64,000 nucleotides of DNA. It comes from Sphagnum magellanicum. Lineage: Eukaryota > Streptophyta > Sphagnopsida > Sphagnales > Sphagnaceae. Every line of letters begins with the position of its first letter. The first letter of the stretch is position 1. The notes beneath the pieces were generated by a model. That model saw only the letters and a list, made by a program, of their open reading frames with translations, was not told where the DNA came from and did not search any database. The translations under genes and the position numbers were made by a program. This document shows, one piece after another, positions 46,016 to 58,305 of this stretch. The stretch is from assembly GCA_021904315.1 (NCBI GenBank), contig CM038923.1:14390038-14454037 (forward strand), written 5' to 3'.

Positions 46016-48695
46016 AACATCAAAAATAAAAATGAAAACCTAAAAATAACAAGAGAACATAAAAAACCCTTCAAATTTTTTTATTAGGATTAAGAAGGAT
46101 AAAACTTAAGAAGCTTCAGAAATGTGATTTGTGGTTAAGGTCTTTTTTGAAAAAAAGTCCATAAGCATCCCTCAAATGTGCCCCCTCAAACCTTTCAAGG
46201 AAGGCCTTGAAAGATGCCCTCCCAAATTACCATACCTAAACCCAAAAAGATGAGAGAATCTTGCTTCCAAAGAAGCCACTAAGTTGGTAAGAAATTGGTA
46301 AATCCCTTGAAGACTCTGAAATGCAACTAAAATTCCCAACCTCAATTTCATGTTGAAGTGTGTATAGCAAACTTAGGCTGCAAGCAAATTTGTTTATCAC
46401 AACATATGTTGAATGTTAAAACTCATGCATGCATTTCTGGAGTTGGAATTTCTTATGTAAGGGGGGGGCCTTTGTTTGCTGTCAGAGAAAAAACTACTAC
46501 TGTAGAAGATGAAATTTTCTAGCTGAAATTTCTGGATGCAAATAACAATACTAGTACACAACCCACACGGATCACACAGCTAGTCTAACTTTGGTTTCAA
46601 AATGCAGTTTTGGCAACAGGCCTGGCACTTTGATCTAGTAATTTATGCACATGTCCGAGGGACTAATGAAACACAATTCCCCCTTAGCAAGAATCATTCA
46701 GATATTACAACCCCATCCAACTGCCAATTTCAAAAACTATGCTGTCTTGTACAAGATTCTCAAGATTTTGTACAAAAATCGTCTATGAAATCTTTGTGAC
46801 AAGCTGGTAATAATGGTCAAGGAAAATCTGAATTTGCAACTTTTGGATTAGCAGTAAAAAAATTGATGGCAATAAGATGCGAAAAGCTAGCTTAGCTTTT
46901 CAGGCACAAATCTGGGGAAAGAAATTGCGCCATTTCTTACCCTTTAGACCCTTCTGGTAATTTCGGCCCATCCACTTGGCCTATTGACCTTCTTGTGGTG
47001 GGGGGATCCTCAATCCCTTGAAGGGTCTAAACCCTTTTCTTACATGGAATGGATGGCACTCTGACAGCTTGCCAGAGTGCCTTCCAAACCATGGAAGGCA
47101 TTGTGCTGTCTTCTGCCATATAATCGCATTCAAAAAACAAATCTTAGAAATTTCAAGGGACAACCATGGAGGAAAGCAATAGTTGAAGGTACAAAATACA
47201 AAAGCTTAAAGACTTTGAAGTTTGTGCTGCAAGAAAATGAAAAGACCCAGGATAGTTGTTTGTATGAATTGGAGTACAAGTGGCAAAAAAACCAAGGCCA
47301 GGTACTTTTTGGGAAGCTTTTGGAAGGTCAAACCAATAAAAAAACACCACAATTATCCATATTTTATACAATATTAAGGGTGTCACAATTCACTTTTACT
47401 AGCATTTGCACCAAGGATTAAACACCTTGAATGAAACCTCATCTTATACTATAGGTGCATTGAAGGAATCCTCACCATTCTCAACAAAAATAGAAGTTGG
47501 AAGTCTACTTATGGTTCCCACACACAAAACATACATGTATTTCACTTGTGACATCTAAAGCAGGTTGCACACAATTGCCCTTTAGCACAATTAAAGATTT
47601 AAGTGGAAATTCGTTTTCTGAGTAATGAAAATCCCCTTCTAAAACTATAAGTAACGCAATTGAATTTGAATTATAAACTTATAAAACAAAATAAAAACAT
47701 CAAGCTTCTAAACTAAGAAGAAAAATAGGGCACAATATTACAAGGTGATTCATGACTCTTGGGGAAAAGAAAAACTCTTGGTCATTGTCCAACATTGCTT
47801 GAGGAAGAGTGATTTCCTTTGTTTGAGGTAGAAGATTTGGAGCCACCTTCTCAATCTTCCTCCTCCCTTTCCACAAGGGGGACAAATGAAGCCTGCATTG
47901 TGGATCTTTAATCTGCCACAGCCAGAAAACCATCCAAGCTTGAAATCAAAACCACATAAGAAAGGAGTGCATTCATTAAATGTCATTGAAGCTCCTAGAT
48001 CCAGATAGTTGTAACATCAAAACACATTGTAGTAAGCATCCCAAATGAAAGGTGGTAAAAGGTAAGTTTAACAATGAGCATATATATAATACAATTTGGA
48101 AATAACTTAAGCAAACAAACAATATAATCAATAGTTGTTTAAAAATTAATTTCAAGTTAACACTAGATAAGGCTCATAATGATTTGAAGGATTAGTGTGC
48201 AACGGTTGTTTGTACAGGAGAGGGCTCTAGCTTTAGACCCTACTGGATTTGAGGCTTGCATCACAAGGACAGTAGGCCAAGTGGAGGGACCAAAAATCCA
48301 GAAGGGTCTAAAGCTACACCCTTCACATGCATAATGAACCACCTGATTTTTTTTCGGGTTTTTCTTTAAAACAGTAACTTCTGAAATCTGGAAGGCCTAG
48401 TTGACAGCCTGGCAGGGACATTTGGGATTTCAGAAGTTCTGGTGACATCTTCAGCAGGGTGAACATCCCCAAAATGCACTAGAAAAAATCAGGTGGTTCT
48501 TTACGACCTTTGAAGGTCTTTAATTAAGCAACTTACAGAGGTTTTATCAGTTGGAAGATTATCATTTTTTGGGTTCAAAGTTTGTCATTGGTCTCATTCC
48601 TTTGATACCCTACAGTATGACATTTTGGGCTAATTTATTTTCTCATAGACCCAACTTTTTCCAATAAAAATTTGGTTGGGACTCCACACCTGCCT
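46016..48695. other. intergenic, unassigned
   Basis: I see no gene. Short frames (46602-46799, 47077-47421, 47700-47986 minus) have no domain. The phrase GGGTCTAAAG/CTTTAGACCC recurs as inverted partners near 48227 and 48300. The end of the stretch should include the 3' untranslated region of the minus-strand carboxypeptidase gene. Confidence 0.5.
48634..48639 (-). terminator. possible poly(A) signal of the carboxypeptidase gene
   Basis: TTTATT on the plus strand is AATAAA on the minus strand, about 57 bases after the stop codon at 48696-48698. The position is suitable for a plant near-upstream element, but plants use this signal loosely. Confidence 0.35.
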
Positions 48696-51600
48696 TCATG
48701 TTAGTGAGCCTTGCAAAACAAGGGCAGACCGTTCAACCACGCGTGCAACTCGCCATATCTCATGCTGCACTGCTGCCCATTGTTGCCTTTTTGCATCATT
48801 ATCATGCTCGTTACTTTCCACCAGAGCTTGAACAAGGGCAGTCTGGATGCCTGGAAATGTTGTAGTTCCATAAGTTCCATAGACATTCTCCCTCACAGGA
48901 CCATACACCTGCCACAGTACAACTGATGGATGAAGGGATCTCATGTGGCGAATACATCATGGGTTCAGTTGATGTTTCCTACAGTATAAAATAGGACCCA
49001 CTTTCTGTTCTACAAATAAGGCAATTCTTGGATAGCCCACAAACTCAGAGTCAGGAAATTCTTTCCAGTCTCTCAAGCACTGGATTCTCTTCAAATATGG
49101 GGAATTGCACTACATGACATGTGAACAAAATCCATGCATACCAGATGCTTGTACCAAGATTGTCCAATTCCAGTGAGCCCCTTATCATCAAGGAAAGCTC
49201 GCTCTGCCTGTAGCAAGCGGTCATTAACAAATCTCCTTTGCAATACTGCTGAGGGTGAAAGTGAGCCTTGAGGTTGCTGTGCTTCTGCATACTGTCCCTT
49301 TGACACCCATTCAACTTCATTAAGCTGCCAAATGGGACATGAAAAACCTGTGATTGTCCCCACTCAGATAATTGTTCCAAACTGTGCAACCTAGGCTTGG
49401 TCTTGTGTATAGGAAGGAATAAAGTTTGGAGGCAGAGAATGCAAAAGTTTACCCTCAGTGGGTGAGCACACAGACAACAAGTACTTTGAAAATGACATGA
49501 AAACATGGCGATAGCAAATGCACCTTTGCTTGTTGCTTTATTTGAATGGCTGCTTCTTTCATACTTGAGATTGCTGATATAAGAGGGTTAACTGACACAC
49601 CAGGAGCCTTGCATTGAGCCAGCTGTGTTTGCACTCGCATGGCATAGGACTACATAGATCACATAGTAAACAATTGAATTCAAAATCACCAAGTCATGTT
49701 CATTTCAGTACATATAACTTTGCTGCTTTGAACTCTTGGGTTACAGAGTGTGGGTAGCAAAACCCAGTGAGTTTGTGCAATCAGTTTTTGCAGATGATTG
49801 CAATTACCTGCAGCTCTGTTGCATATGTTATGTAGTCTAAGGGCAGCACTGCATCACTACATAACCGCATTGCCAATAGACCCAACAATCTTGTAACTGC
49901 AAGCGAAGGAAATATTACCTTGAGCTGGAAACTCAAATATCCACTAGCAAAACATTGTGCTCTCTACTCTTCTATCTAGTGGACAGAAAAGACAATCATC
50001 CTACTCCTAACAATGAACCTTTGAATGCACAACCAGAGATTACATATTCAAGCAAGCTTTCTAACTTCAGTAATACTGCTCATTCAGAGAAGGAAGAAAA
50101 TCAACATGGGAGGATGAAGTACCAGCAACATGGCGATGAAACAATGGGTCTCCAAATTTCTCCACCCAGTTGAAGTTATCATATACAGAGTGATACATTG
50201 GATTATCATCTAGACAAATTGATCCCCAATCAACCCCCAAGCAAACAATGTTATGGGAGCCTTGGTTTGAGAAGAAGGTGCACTGTATCTAGCCTCCTAA
50301 CCCTTAAGCTGATAATGTGATTGCCCAATGAAGAATGATCAAAGACACAAGACTTTCACAAGAGCCTTGTTATGACCACAAGTTTCACCATGGCCATCAT
50401 CTTAACCTTAGCCTGCAAGTCCAGCCCTAGCTCCAAACAGTATGAAAGTGTCTCCCAGCCTTTACAATTATGCCTCCACTTGGATTTGGATCCTTCTAAA
50501 AATCCCTAGCAGACCTTAGAACAATTGCAGCTAGAACTATACCAAAAAAAATCCAGCCATTCACCAGAAGTAATCAAAACTTCTTGATCTGACAGGTTTT
50601 GACCCTTACCACCACCAAATTCTAAGTCAAGAGCTGGCACCCCTGCATGTTGCAAGAAGGCTGCAAAATCCGTAAGTCCCCCACCCAACCTGCCAATCTA
50701 CACCCAAATTCCTCATCAGCTTGTAAGCACTAATTATGAAAACCAACTCCTGAGCCACTCCCCTGGTTCAACATGAACCCAGCAAGAAAAAAGAAAAAGA
50801 TCATGCACTTGAAAATTGGAATGGACAGCATCATTCAGGGTGATTTCCCTGGAAAGCCCTGAACTTGATGGACAGTGAATGAAAGTTAAGTTATACATGC
50901 TGCAGAGAAGTAAGGTAAAGACTGTACCAAAGGTGCAGAGCCCTTGCCAGAAACGATCCATGCTTCGAACACAGTGTCATCCACTGAGTCAGGATCCTTC
51001 ACCTGTCATCCACAACCTCCCCCCTCCCTCATCATCTGGCTGTCATTATTGACATGCAGAGTGGGGTTGCTACTAATACAACATCCAAAGAAAATTGTGT
51101 GATGCTATGTAAATGAAAGCAGTCCCAAAATCTGGAGTCTGACAAGAATTGTGAGCAGTGACACATCACCAAGTGGATTCACAAAGCTGACCTGCTTAGT
51201 AACCTCCTGCAGAAGGCCATCAAGTTGTGGTGAAGCTCCGGCAGAGAATCCCGGACCAATCACACAAGCATCTAGATTCAGATATGCAACTGCATTTCTG
51301 CCTAAAAGGTCAATATTTTGCTCCACCCACTCTGTAGATCCCACCTGCAACCACCTCACCTCATCACTTGTTTTCTGTTCTCCTCCGTTTGTGCACAATG
51401 GTTCAACCCTTGGCTTTCATGCTGTTTGAGCATCAACTGTTGGCACAGATTATCTTAATATCCTGAGAAAGCATGGCCAGCATTCCAGTTACCTCAGTCA
51501 GATTGGCTGCAAATACAAACTGTTAGTGTGCTGAGGTTCTTCTGTCCCAACTGTCCCATTTATTGGGACCATTGTTCATGTTGATGTGATTATGTTTTCA

Positions 51601-54600
51601 ATGGTATTTCACAGGTTGAGAGATCTATTTGATTAATGCAACAGCAACAAAAGTCCTTAACCAATGTGCATGGCATTACCTAGTCCCTAATACAATACAA
51701 TACAAACATATTGATGACTAAAGGGCAGACAGTAATTTTGCCTCAACCCAATGTATGCCTAGATCACAAACTCTTAAGATCTGCTCAAACAGGAGAGGCA
51801 TATGAAGGAGAACAGCAGACAGACCACACCATACTCTTCAGCATCCCAACTGCACAGCACAATACTTCTTCTTGGTTGCCAACCCTTCTCTACAAGCTCA
51901 CCCAACCGCTGCGCAACCTGTGCATACCCAAATCTTCAGTGTCAGACCAGCTCCCTATGCTTGTAGACAATATGAAGCAGTGGCCTAGTGCAAAAACAGT
52001 TTGCTCATCACATTTATGACCAGGAAGACATGGGTCTACTTTCAATGAGAGAAGTTGTACCGTCTGAATGATGTAAAACTTGGCACCCTCTCCAAGTAAA
52101 GTCTCTCAGTTATGCTGGCTTTAGCATATGTCTCCCTTCTTTTCTCTTTATCTTGTCAGATACATAGGTTCTTATGTCTTAAGAAAGTCTTGGCTTCATT
52201 GTCAGCACAAGAAAATGACCGAGATAATTCAACCAGAGGCATGATTAATCAATACACATGCTGAAATGAACTACCCCCAGTGACATACAAGATATCCAGT
52301 GAGCAGTTAGACCTCGAGAAGTGATGCTGTGCCACTGTGAGGATCCACAGCCCCAAAAACCCAAGCATCACGGTGATTTCCTAATATAATGTACCTGCCC
52401 CACACACATCATAAAACATCGGCTTGTGAGAAGCAGCAACACATATGCCAGCAATAGTTTCTTATTCCAAACAAGTCAACACCCATGTGTGAAAACCCAC
52501 CATGTTGGCAAATCCTTATTTGTTACAACTCTGAAAGACAAGTTTTTGTGCATGAGGAAGGAATTCCAGATATCCACTCTTTCCTGCATCCTCATCCTGC
52601 AGAAGCTCAATATGTTACCCAATGTAGGCCTTTATCACTAGAAGTGCGCCAGAATACCTGTCAGGCTCCTCTGCTCCTTTTATGATAGCAATCACATTCC
52701 GTATTTGTGTCACAGTCTGATTGGCCTAAAAGATGTCATACAACCCTCATTGGTCAGTCCCTCTCTCAAGCCTTGGGAGTCACTCAATTTCAAGCCAGGC
52801 TATATGGTCACTACTTCCATTCTTAGTGCTCCCTGTCAGGAGTATACAACAAAGCCAGCAAAAGAGTGTTTATGCAATCTACAGCCAGGTTGGGAGAGGA
52901 CAAATACTCATAGACAAATAATATGCAAATCATTACTACTTGAAACCACAAATGTGACAAGGAGGCAATGCCACACCTAGAAGCACAAATAAGTAAGTTT
53001 AAAATTGAGGCACTCACATGCTGGCTACTGACACACATTGAACAAAGGTAGCAAAGCAAGGAAATAACTCACACTAAATGAGAAGTTGAGTGCTCCAGGC
53101 CCTCGTCCAACCCTGTATTGAGGCAAATCCAAGGCACCATGCCATTCAGCTGGGGAGGTGGGACCACTTAAAGAGGCCAGTATGGGCAGTGCATCCTCAG
53201 CTGAAATGGGCAGTGATGGAATGGTAGGCAGCATAGTCTCAGGGTCAGTGAGTGATATCCTTTCTGCATCAGGAGTGCTAGGCCAGCCAGGAGTGAGAGG
53301 GTCACCCAATCCTTTGTACACTGAACCCCTTTGAGTGCCACTGGGAGGCAGCCATCGACCATATGGGTAAACTCCTTGGGTGTAGTTTGCTGCATAATCT
53401 TGAGGGTCTGAGTAGATAACAACAGCAACTGCCCCAGCTAGGGCTGCATTCTCAACAATGTCTCCTCGATAGATTAAGCCATACCTTGCAATTACAATTG
53501 CATCTTTCACATTTATCCCCAAACTTTCCAGCTTCTGGAAATCCTCCAACCTCCCATAGTTAGCATACACCACCTCAGCACTCACATTTCCAGAGGGAGA
53601 AAAGCCATGAAATGTTGGCATCACCTTTGGATTGCTACTGTAGACATCTCCTTCCACAGGCTTCTCTTTCAGTGAGAGCTCGAGAGGCTCCTTTGTGGGG
53701 GCACTAAGGATAAGGGAACGGTGTAAAGGATAGGAGAGAAGGACATCATAATCTGTATAATGTGCAGAAAGGCCATAATCCTGGAACCTTTGGAAGACAT
53801 ACTCTGCGGTTGCAAAATCTTCAGGAGTGCCAGCAACATGTGGCTCTTTGGTGAGACAAAAAACATGATTCCTAATGCTGGCATTGTTCACAGATCCAAT
53901 GAATTCTTGTTGCCAGTACTGTTGCTGCAAGCAACAACAACCACCAAAAATTGATTGAGCTTCACCAATCTCCAAACCCTGATTCAAAAAAACTGCAACA
54001 GAGCTTCTGCACCTTCATAGACTGCAGAGCTATGCAAACCTAGATTACTCAAATGTGTCCTCCGTCAGATGCCTCCAGGACAGAGTTCTGCTACACAAGC
54101 AAAAATACAGCTTGCAGTAGTACTGCAAATTGACTGCACGCAATCATGGACATGTAGTGATGATGTAGTGGACATGTAGTGGTTTCCACAATGTGTCATA
54201 ACATGCAAAAACAGTGTACCGGGATGTTAAGACTGCATAAATTTCTACAATTTCTATCACATACAAAATTGCATAATAATCCGTAAGAAAGCACTCACTC
54301 GCTAGAGAAAAAAACATCGAGAATCAACATGCTTGTCCAGAGAAGAAGGCTATAACCGTATCTCCTACTATACATCTTTCTACTCCCGTATTGTTCCTGG
54401 TCCTCACACTTGTAACAACAATAGCTGCAGATCGGACTCCAATTTGGAGATCTGACAATACTAATAACTGCCAACGAAAGAAGCAAACAAGTTCCACAAA
54501 AACCGGAGCGACGGAAAAAAACGAACTGGCACTAGGTAGAAAGAATTGAGGCAGGCAGTTCCAGAATTTGGAAGCTCTTGAGACAGAAGAAGAAGAAGAA

Positions 54601-54905
54601 GAGGGTGGAGAGAAGAGATGTACAGTATCTCGACCAGGGCGCGCTGGCATGAAGATTTGAAGCAGTGTGATGAACAGCAACAGCAGCAGGACGATCACAG
54701 CAAGCAGTACAAACCTCCTTCTCGCACAGACTCGCTTCTTGGAGGGTGGGGATGATGGTGTGGCCGGGGGCCGATGGTTGAGCAGGTATTTCAAATCTCT
54801 TGCGTCGAGGAGCTCACGATCCTTGCTACAAAAAAACAGACATGGAAGTGTGCGCAGGCAGTAATAGCAGTGCGACAAAAGCGAGTCTTGTGTCACCTCC
54901 GGCAT
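48696..54905 (-). CDS. AMP1-like glutamate carboxypeptidase II (M28B), 13 exons
   Basis: A type II membrane zinc peptidase homologue. Arabidopsis AMP1 of this family acts at the ER and limits meristem and cytokinin responses. Exons: 54905-54408, 53924-53073, 52725-52658, 52394-52313, 51917-51825, 51344-51192, 51002-50928, 50697-50610, 50209-50123, 49896-49808, 49649-49524, 49324-49142, 48908-48696. Phases close, giving 868 residues. A membrane anchor lies at ~65-86 after RRR. All zinc ligands are present in this model: H480 (GNHRDAW), D490 (VDPHSGT), E528 with catalytic base E527 (WDAEEYG), D556 (YLNLD) and H643 (MYHSVYD). The spacings 480-490, 490-527 and 528-556 equal those of human GCPII (377-387, 387-424, 425-453). 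The dimerisation tail ([15 protein letters not shown]) is complete. Exon 1 is the weak part: the model is ~160 residues longer than AMP1, so exon 1 may end earlier or hold another intron. Confidence 0.93.
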
Positions 54906-55004
54906 GGCTCTGTTGTGAATTTGAAGGAGCTGCTGCAATAGGAGGACATTGTGAGGTCCAATTCTCACAAGTCTTCTTGAACCCAATGAAAGAAAACAAG
55001 GGAG
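54906..55004. promoter_or_regulatory. short 5' flank of the carboxypeptidase gene
   Basis: Only ~100 bases separate the carboxypeptidase ATG from the dispersed repeat that starts near 55005. The minus-strand frame stays open upstream to 54986 but has no ATG there. Any promoter must therefore lie partly within repeat DNA. Confidence 0.35.
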
Positions 55005-55265
55005 GGGTGTGTGTGTCAGTCACACTGTGGCCTTGCCATTTACATTAAAAAAAAGTATCTTTTAAGAAGGCAAAAAGAAGAAGAAGAATTATGGAAACTC
55101 AAATATTTCACCATAGCCAAATTATATAATCAAATGGATCGCTATATTTAGCTACTGTCCGTAGCCACTGTCCGTCCGGAGTCAGGGGAAGCTTCATTCT
55201 TCCTTTAATATATACTAGTGTGTGCCCCGTGCCTAAGGCACAGGTGTGTGTTTACAATAAATCAA

Positions 55266-55578
55266 ACTCCGGTTCTTTAACCTGTCGATACCCCCTCGGC
55301 CGGTCCTTCGCATTTCCCACTCCGGTTTTGTAACCCATTGATCCCCCCTGGCCGGTCCTTCGCATTTCCCACTCTGGTTCTCTAACCTGTCGATCCCCCT
55401 CGGCCGGTCCTTCGCATTTCTCACTCCGGTTCTCTAACTCGTCGATCCCCCCCGGCCGATCCTTCGCATTTCCCACTCCGGTTCTCTAACCCGTCGATCC
55501 CCCCCGGCCGGTCCTTCGCATTTCCCACTCCGGTTCTGTAACCCGTCGATCCCCCCCGGCCGATCCTTCGCATTTCCC
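55266..55578. repeat. 52-bp GC-rich minisatellite, 6 units
   Basis: Units start at 55266, 55319, 55371, 55423, 55475 and 55527, each beginning ACTCCGGTTCTCTAACCCGT (or close) and containing GGCCGGTCCTTCGCATTTCC. The period is 52 bases (53 for the first). Units differ by a few substitutions and are much more alike than other repeats in the window, which suggests recent growth or exchange. Because 52 is not a multiple of 3, the repetitive open frames on the minus strand pass through three phases and are not evidence of a protein. Confidence 0.92.
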
Positions 55579-55919
55579 ACTCCGGTTGTTTAATGATTCT
55601 GTGATTTTGTTTGTTTTTATGAAATACCCTAACCCAGTGATTCTTTTGATTCTGAAAATTTTCAAATACCCAGAACCAAATGGTTCTTTCATTCTGTTTT
55701 TTTTTTTTCCAAATAGTCAGAGCATATGGGTATTACAAAAAAATCAAATACCTACCCCACAGTGGTATTCTTTTTGTCCACAACAACAATTTCTGAAACC
55801 AACCAATGGTGCGCTAGATATGTTCCCATAGGTTCCCCAAACTTTTGTTCCCAATAACACCACACATGACACCTTATGTTGGTCACATCTTTTGTCCAAA
55901 GGTATATACTTGTCTTTTC

Positions 55920-56075
55920 GTCAGTCATATCCTTTGTCGTAAGGTTTTTTTTTTTCTTCTTCCGGGTTTATTTCCTTCCCATTCCGTAGTCTTTACGTCA
56001 GTCATATCCTTTGTCCAAAGGTTTTTTTTTCTTCTTCTTCATGGTTTATTTCCTTCCCATTCCGTAGCCACTGTC
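55920..56075. repeat. 77-bp tandem duplication
   Basis: GTCAGTCATATCCTTTGTC starts at 55920 and again at 55997. Each unit continues with AAGG, a T-run, CTTCTTC and TTTATTTCCTTCCCATTCCG. Confidence 0.85.
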
Positions 56076-56194
56076 CGTACCAAGCGGAGTCAGGGGAGGC
56101 TGTCAGCTTGTGTTGAGACGTGGAAAAGCTCCTTCATTTTGCCACTCACTGTTGTGATCCTTTAGCTCATCTTCTTCCCCGTTTCAGTGCTGAA

Positions 56195-56545
56195 GGTGTC
56201 CAAAACACAACAAAAAATTTCGAAAACCTGAGACAAATCAACACCCACAAAAATTGCAAGAATTGAGACAAATCAACACACTCACAAATTGTAACAGAAA
56301 CTGAGACAAAAATCAACACACATAAAAATTGCAAAAAGAACTCAGACAAAAGTCAACACACATAAAAATTGTAACAAAAATTGAGACAAAAATTGACAGA
56401 CATAAGATTTGCAACAAAAACTCAGACAAATCAACTCACATAAAAATTGTAATAACTGAAAAAAATCAATATACTAAAAAATTGCAACAAAAATGGAGAG
56501 GAAATAAAAAACACATAAAATTTGCAAAAATTGCAACAAAATCAC
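56195..56545. repeat. ~40-bp tandem repeat, about 8 units
   Basis: A unit like CACATAAAAATTGCAACAAA followed by ACTGAGACAAAAATCAACA repeats from about 56195 to 56545. GAGACAAA/CAGACAAA starts lie near 56228, 56267, 56302, 56342, 56382 and 56422, a spacing close to 40. It belongs to the unclassified insertion. Confidence 0.85.
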
Positions 56546-57715
56546 ACACACACACACAAAATCACTTGACTCTGATTGGACAGAGAAAAGAACAAAAAAA
56601 GGAAGAGCTCAGGAAAGTCCAATAGTCGTACCGTCCTCAATATCCACATGCAATAACTCTCGAGCAGCTTCCTCTAGGTGCAACTAATCCTGATACTCCA
56701 TAAACTCTTCAAGATCGGCAGAATGTTGATCTCGCGTTTGATCTTACCATGCCATCATCAACACCCAGGCACAAAAAAGTAACCCTTGTCAGATATTCAT
56801 GCAAAATACTAATATAGCAGGCGTAAAGTCTTTGAAGAACCTGTCTCAACCATCTAGACTTCAAATTTTCGAAGGGCAGAGCCAACAAAAAAGAAAGAAA
56901 CCCTCCTTACCCCCATTGCACAGTTAGGGCTTCATAGTCCCAGTAGTCTTTGGGACGTTGGACATTCACGGCTGCACACACTCGGGCCTTGGACATAACA
57001 CCCGGTCGCCATATCGAGTTTCCTTCCTTTTGAGCTAGTGACGAAAGGCTGAAAATGCCTGAGATGAAGTAGTTCTTTGATAGAGCAAACTGGTTGTGGT
57101 TGTGATCAGTTTCCGTCTTGGTGGGCAGAAAGCAGCAGTGTCAGACTCAGCAGAGGGGTGGTGTGCAGCTGGCAACCTCATCGATGCATTACAAAATTGA
57201 CCGGAAAACAAAAAAAAAAACATTATTTATGCACCATCCAGCAAGCAAACAGCACATGGAGGATGATGATATATCTAAATAGGGACATGGATGGAGGGCC
57301 ATTCCTGGTTTATTTCCTTCCCATTCTTGGTGGCCAAAAACCTGCTGTGCAGTGTCATATGTATTTAAAAAAAATATGGGAAAGATAACACACCTGTCCA
57401 CACACACGGATGGACAGAGGAGGGATGACGGGACGGATGACGAGACGCGCGAGTTCAAGGGCGGCTTCATTTGTCCGGCTTCAGGGGCGGCTTCATCGTT
57501 CCTTTACTATAAGTAATAATAACTCTCTAAAAACTAATCTCAAATTTTCAACACAAGCCAAAATATATCATCTTCCAAAAATCCTCATATAAAAATAAAT
57601 AAACCTATTATTTATTATTACCTAGGGGCCTATAAAAATCCCTTAAGCTACCATATTCTATAATGAATCTAAACACAATATCCTTAAGGGCCTTGGTAGT
57701 AGGCAAGGCCAATAC

Positions 57716-58269
57716 AGTCCTGCATGTTCTCACATTCCTAGTGCTGATTCTTAAGGTAAGGTAGCTACAATTAGTAGCCTAGGGTTAGTTTCCACATCAA
57801 CAAAATGATTAATAATTATTTCTCAAAAATTAATTATATAATTTTTTTCCCTATGATCTACAATGATATATGATCATAATGAGTTTAATGAAATTATTCA
57901 GAGTTGTAGCCTATGATAATTATGATGATTTTCCAACACATGTCAACTTCATATTTTCACAAAAATTTCATTTCACTATTTTATTTTGAGGATTTTTTAA
58001 TGATGGAAACCCGACTAACCTTAGGGTAAGGTACTTACTACTACCCACATACATAGAATTTTAGGGTACATGGATGTGTATCATCCTCATCATGTCCCAT
58101 CATGTCCCTTGACCCTCTCCATGGGATTCAAGACTGAAGTGGTGGTAGAGGCTCTTTTTATCTTTTGGACAACAACGGGCAGCCAAAAAAGAATCTCCAG
58201 AACAGATCTGTAGCGTCCAAAACCTACATCTAACGATTGAAAACTGCACCACGTCACTCAGGTTGAGAA

Positions 58270-58305
<36 letters not shown>

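Larger units (their letters stand above)
55128..57510. mobile_element. unclassified insertion with internal minisatellites
   Basis: The insertion interrupts the dispersed repeat. Its left end reads GGATCGCTATATTTAGCTAC, then CTTCATTCTTCCTTTAATAT and ACTAGTGTGTGCCCCGTGCC; its right end reads GGCGGCTTCATCGTTCCTTT and ACTATAAG. The phrase CTTCAT(C/T)(G/C)TTCCTTTA(A/C)TAT therefore occurs near both ends in the same orientation. GTCCGTAGCCACTGTCCGT occurs at ~55158 and ~56064, and TTTATTTCCTTCCCATTC at ~55967, ~56046 and ~57309. No transposase frame is seen, so it is non-autonomous. I cannot name the family. Confidence 0.55.
55005..57715 (+). repeat. dispersed repeat split by a ~2.4 kb insertion
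   Basis: The left part (55005-55127) matches the start of 22840-23150: CAGTCACACTGTGGCCTTGCC, AAAAGTATCTTTTAAG, AGAATTATGGAAA and CTCAAATATTTCACCAT. The right part (about 57510-57715) matches its end: CAACACAAGCCAAAATAT, AAATCCTCATATAAAAATAA, ATGAATCTAAACACAATATCC and GGCAAGGCCAAT. The sequence between is foreign to the repeat, so another element has inserted. About 70 bases of the target seem lost or too diverged to align at the junction. Confidence 0.75.

Noticed and set aside
54906-54986. upstream extension of the carboxypeptidase first exon
   Set aside because: The frame is open but there is no ATG before 54905, so the start was set there.
55233-55692. repetitive minus-strand frames over the 52-bp minisatellite
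   Set aside because: The unit is not a multiple of 3, so the repeats shift phase; the frames are a side effect of low stop-codon content.
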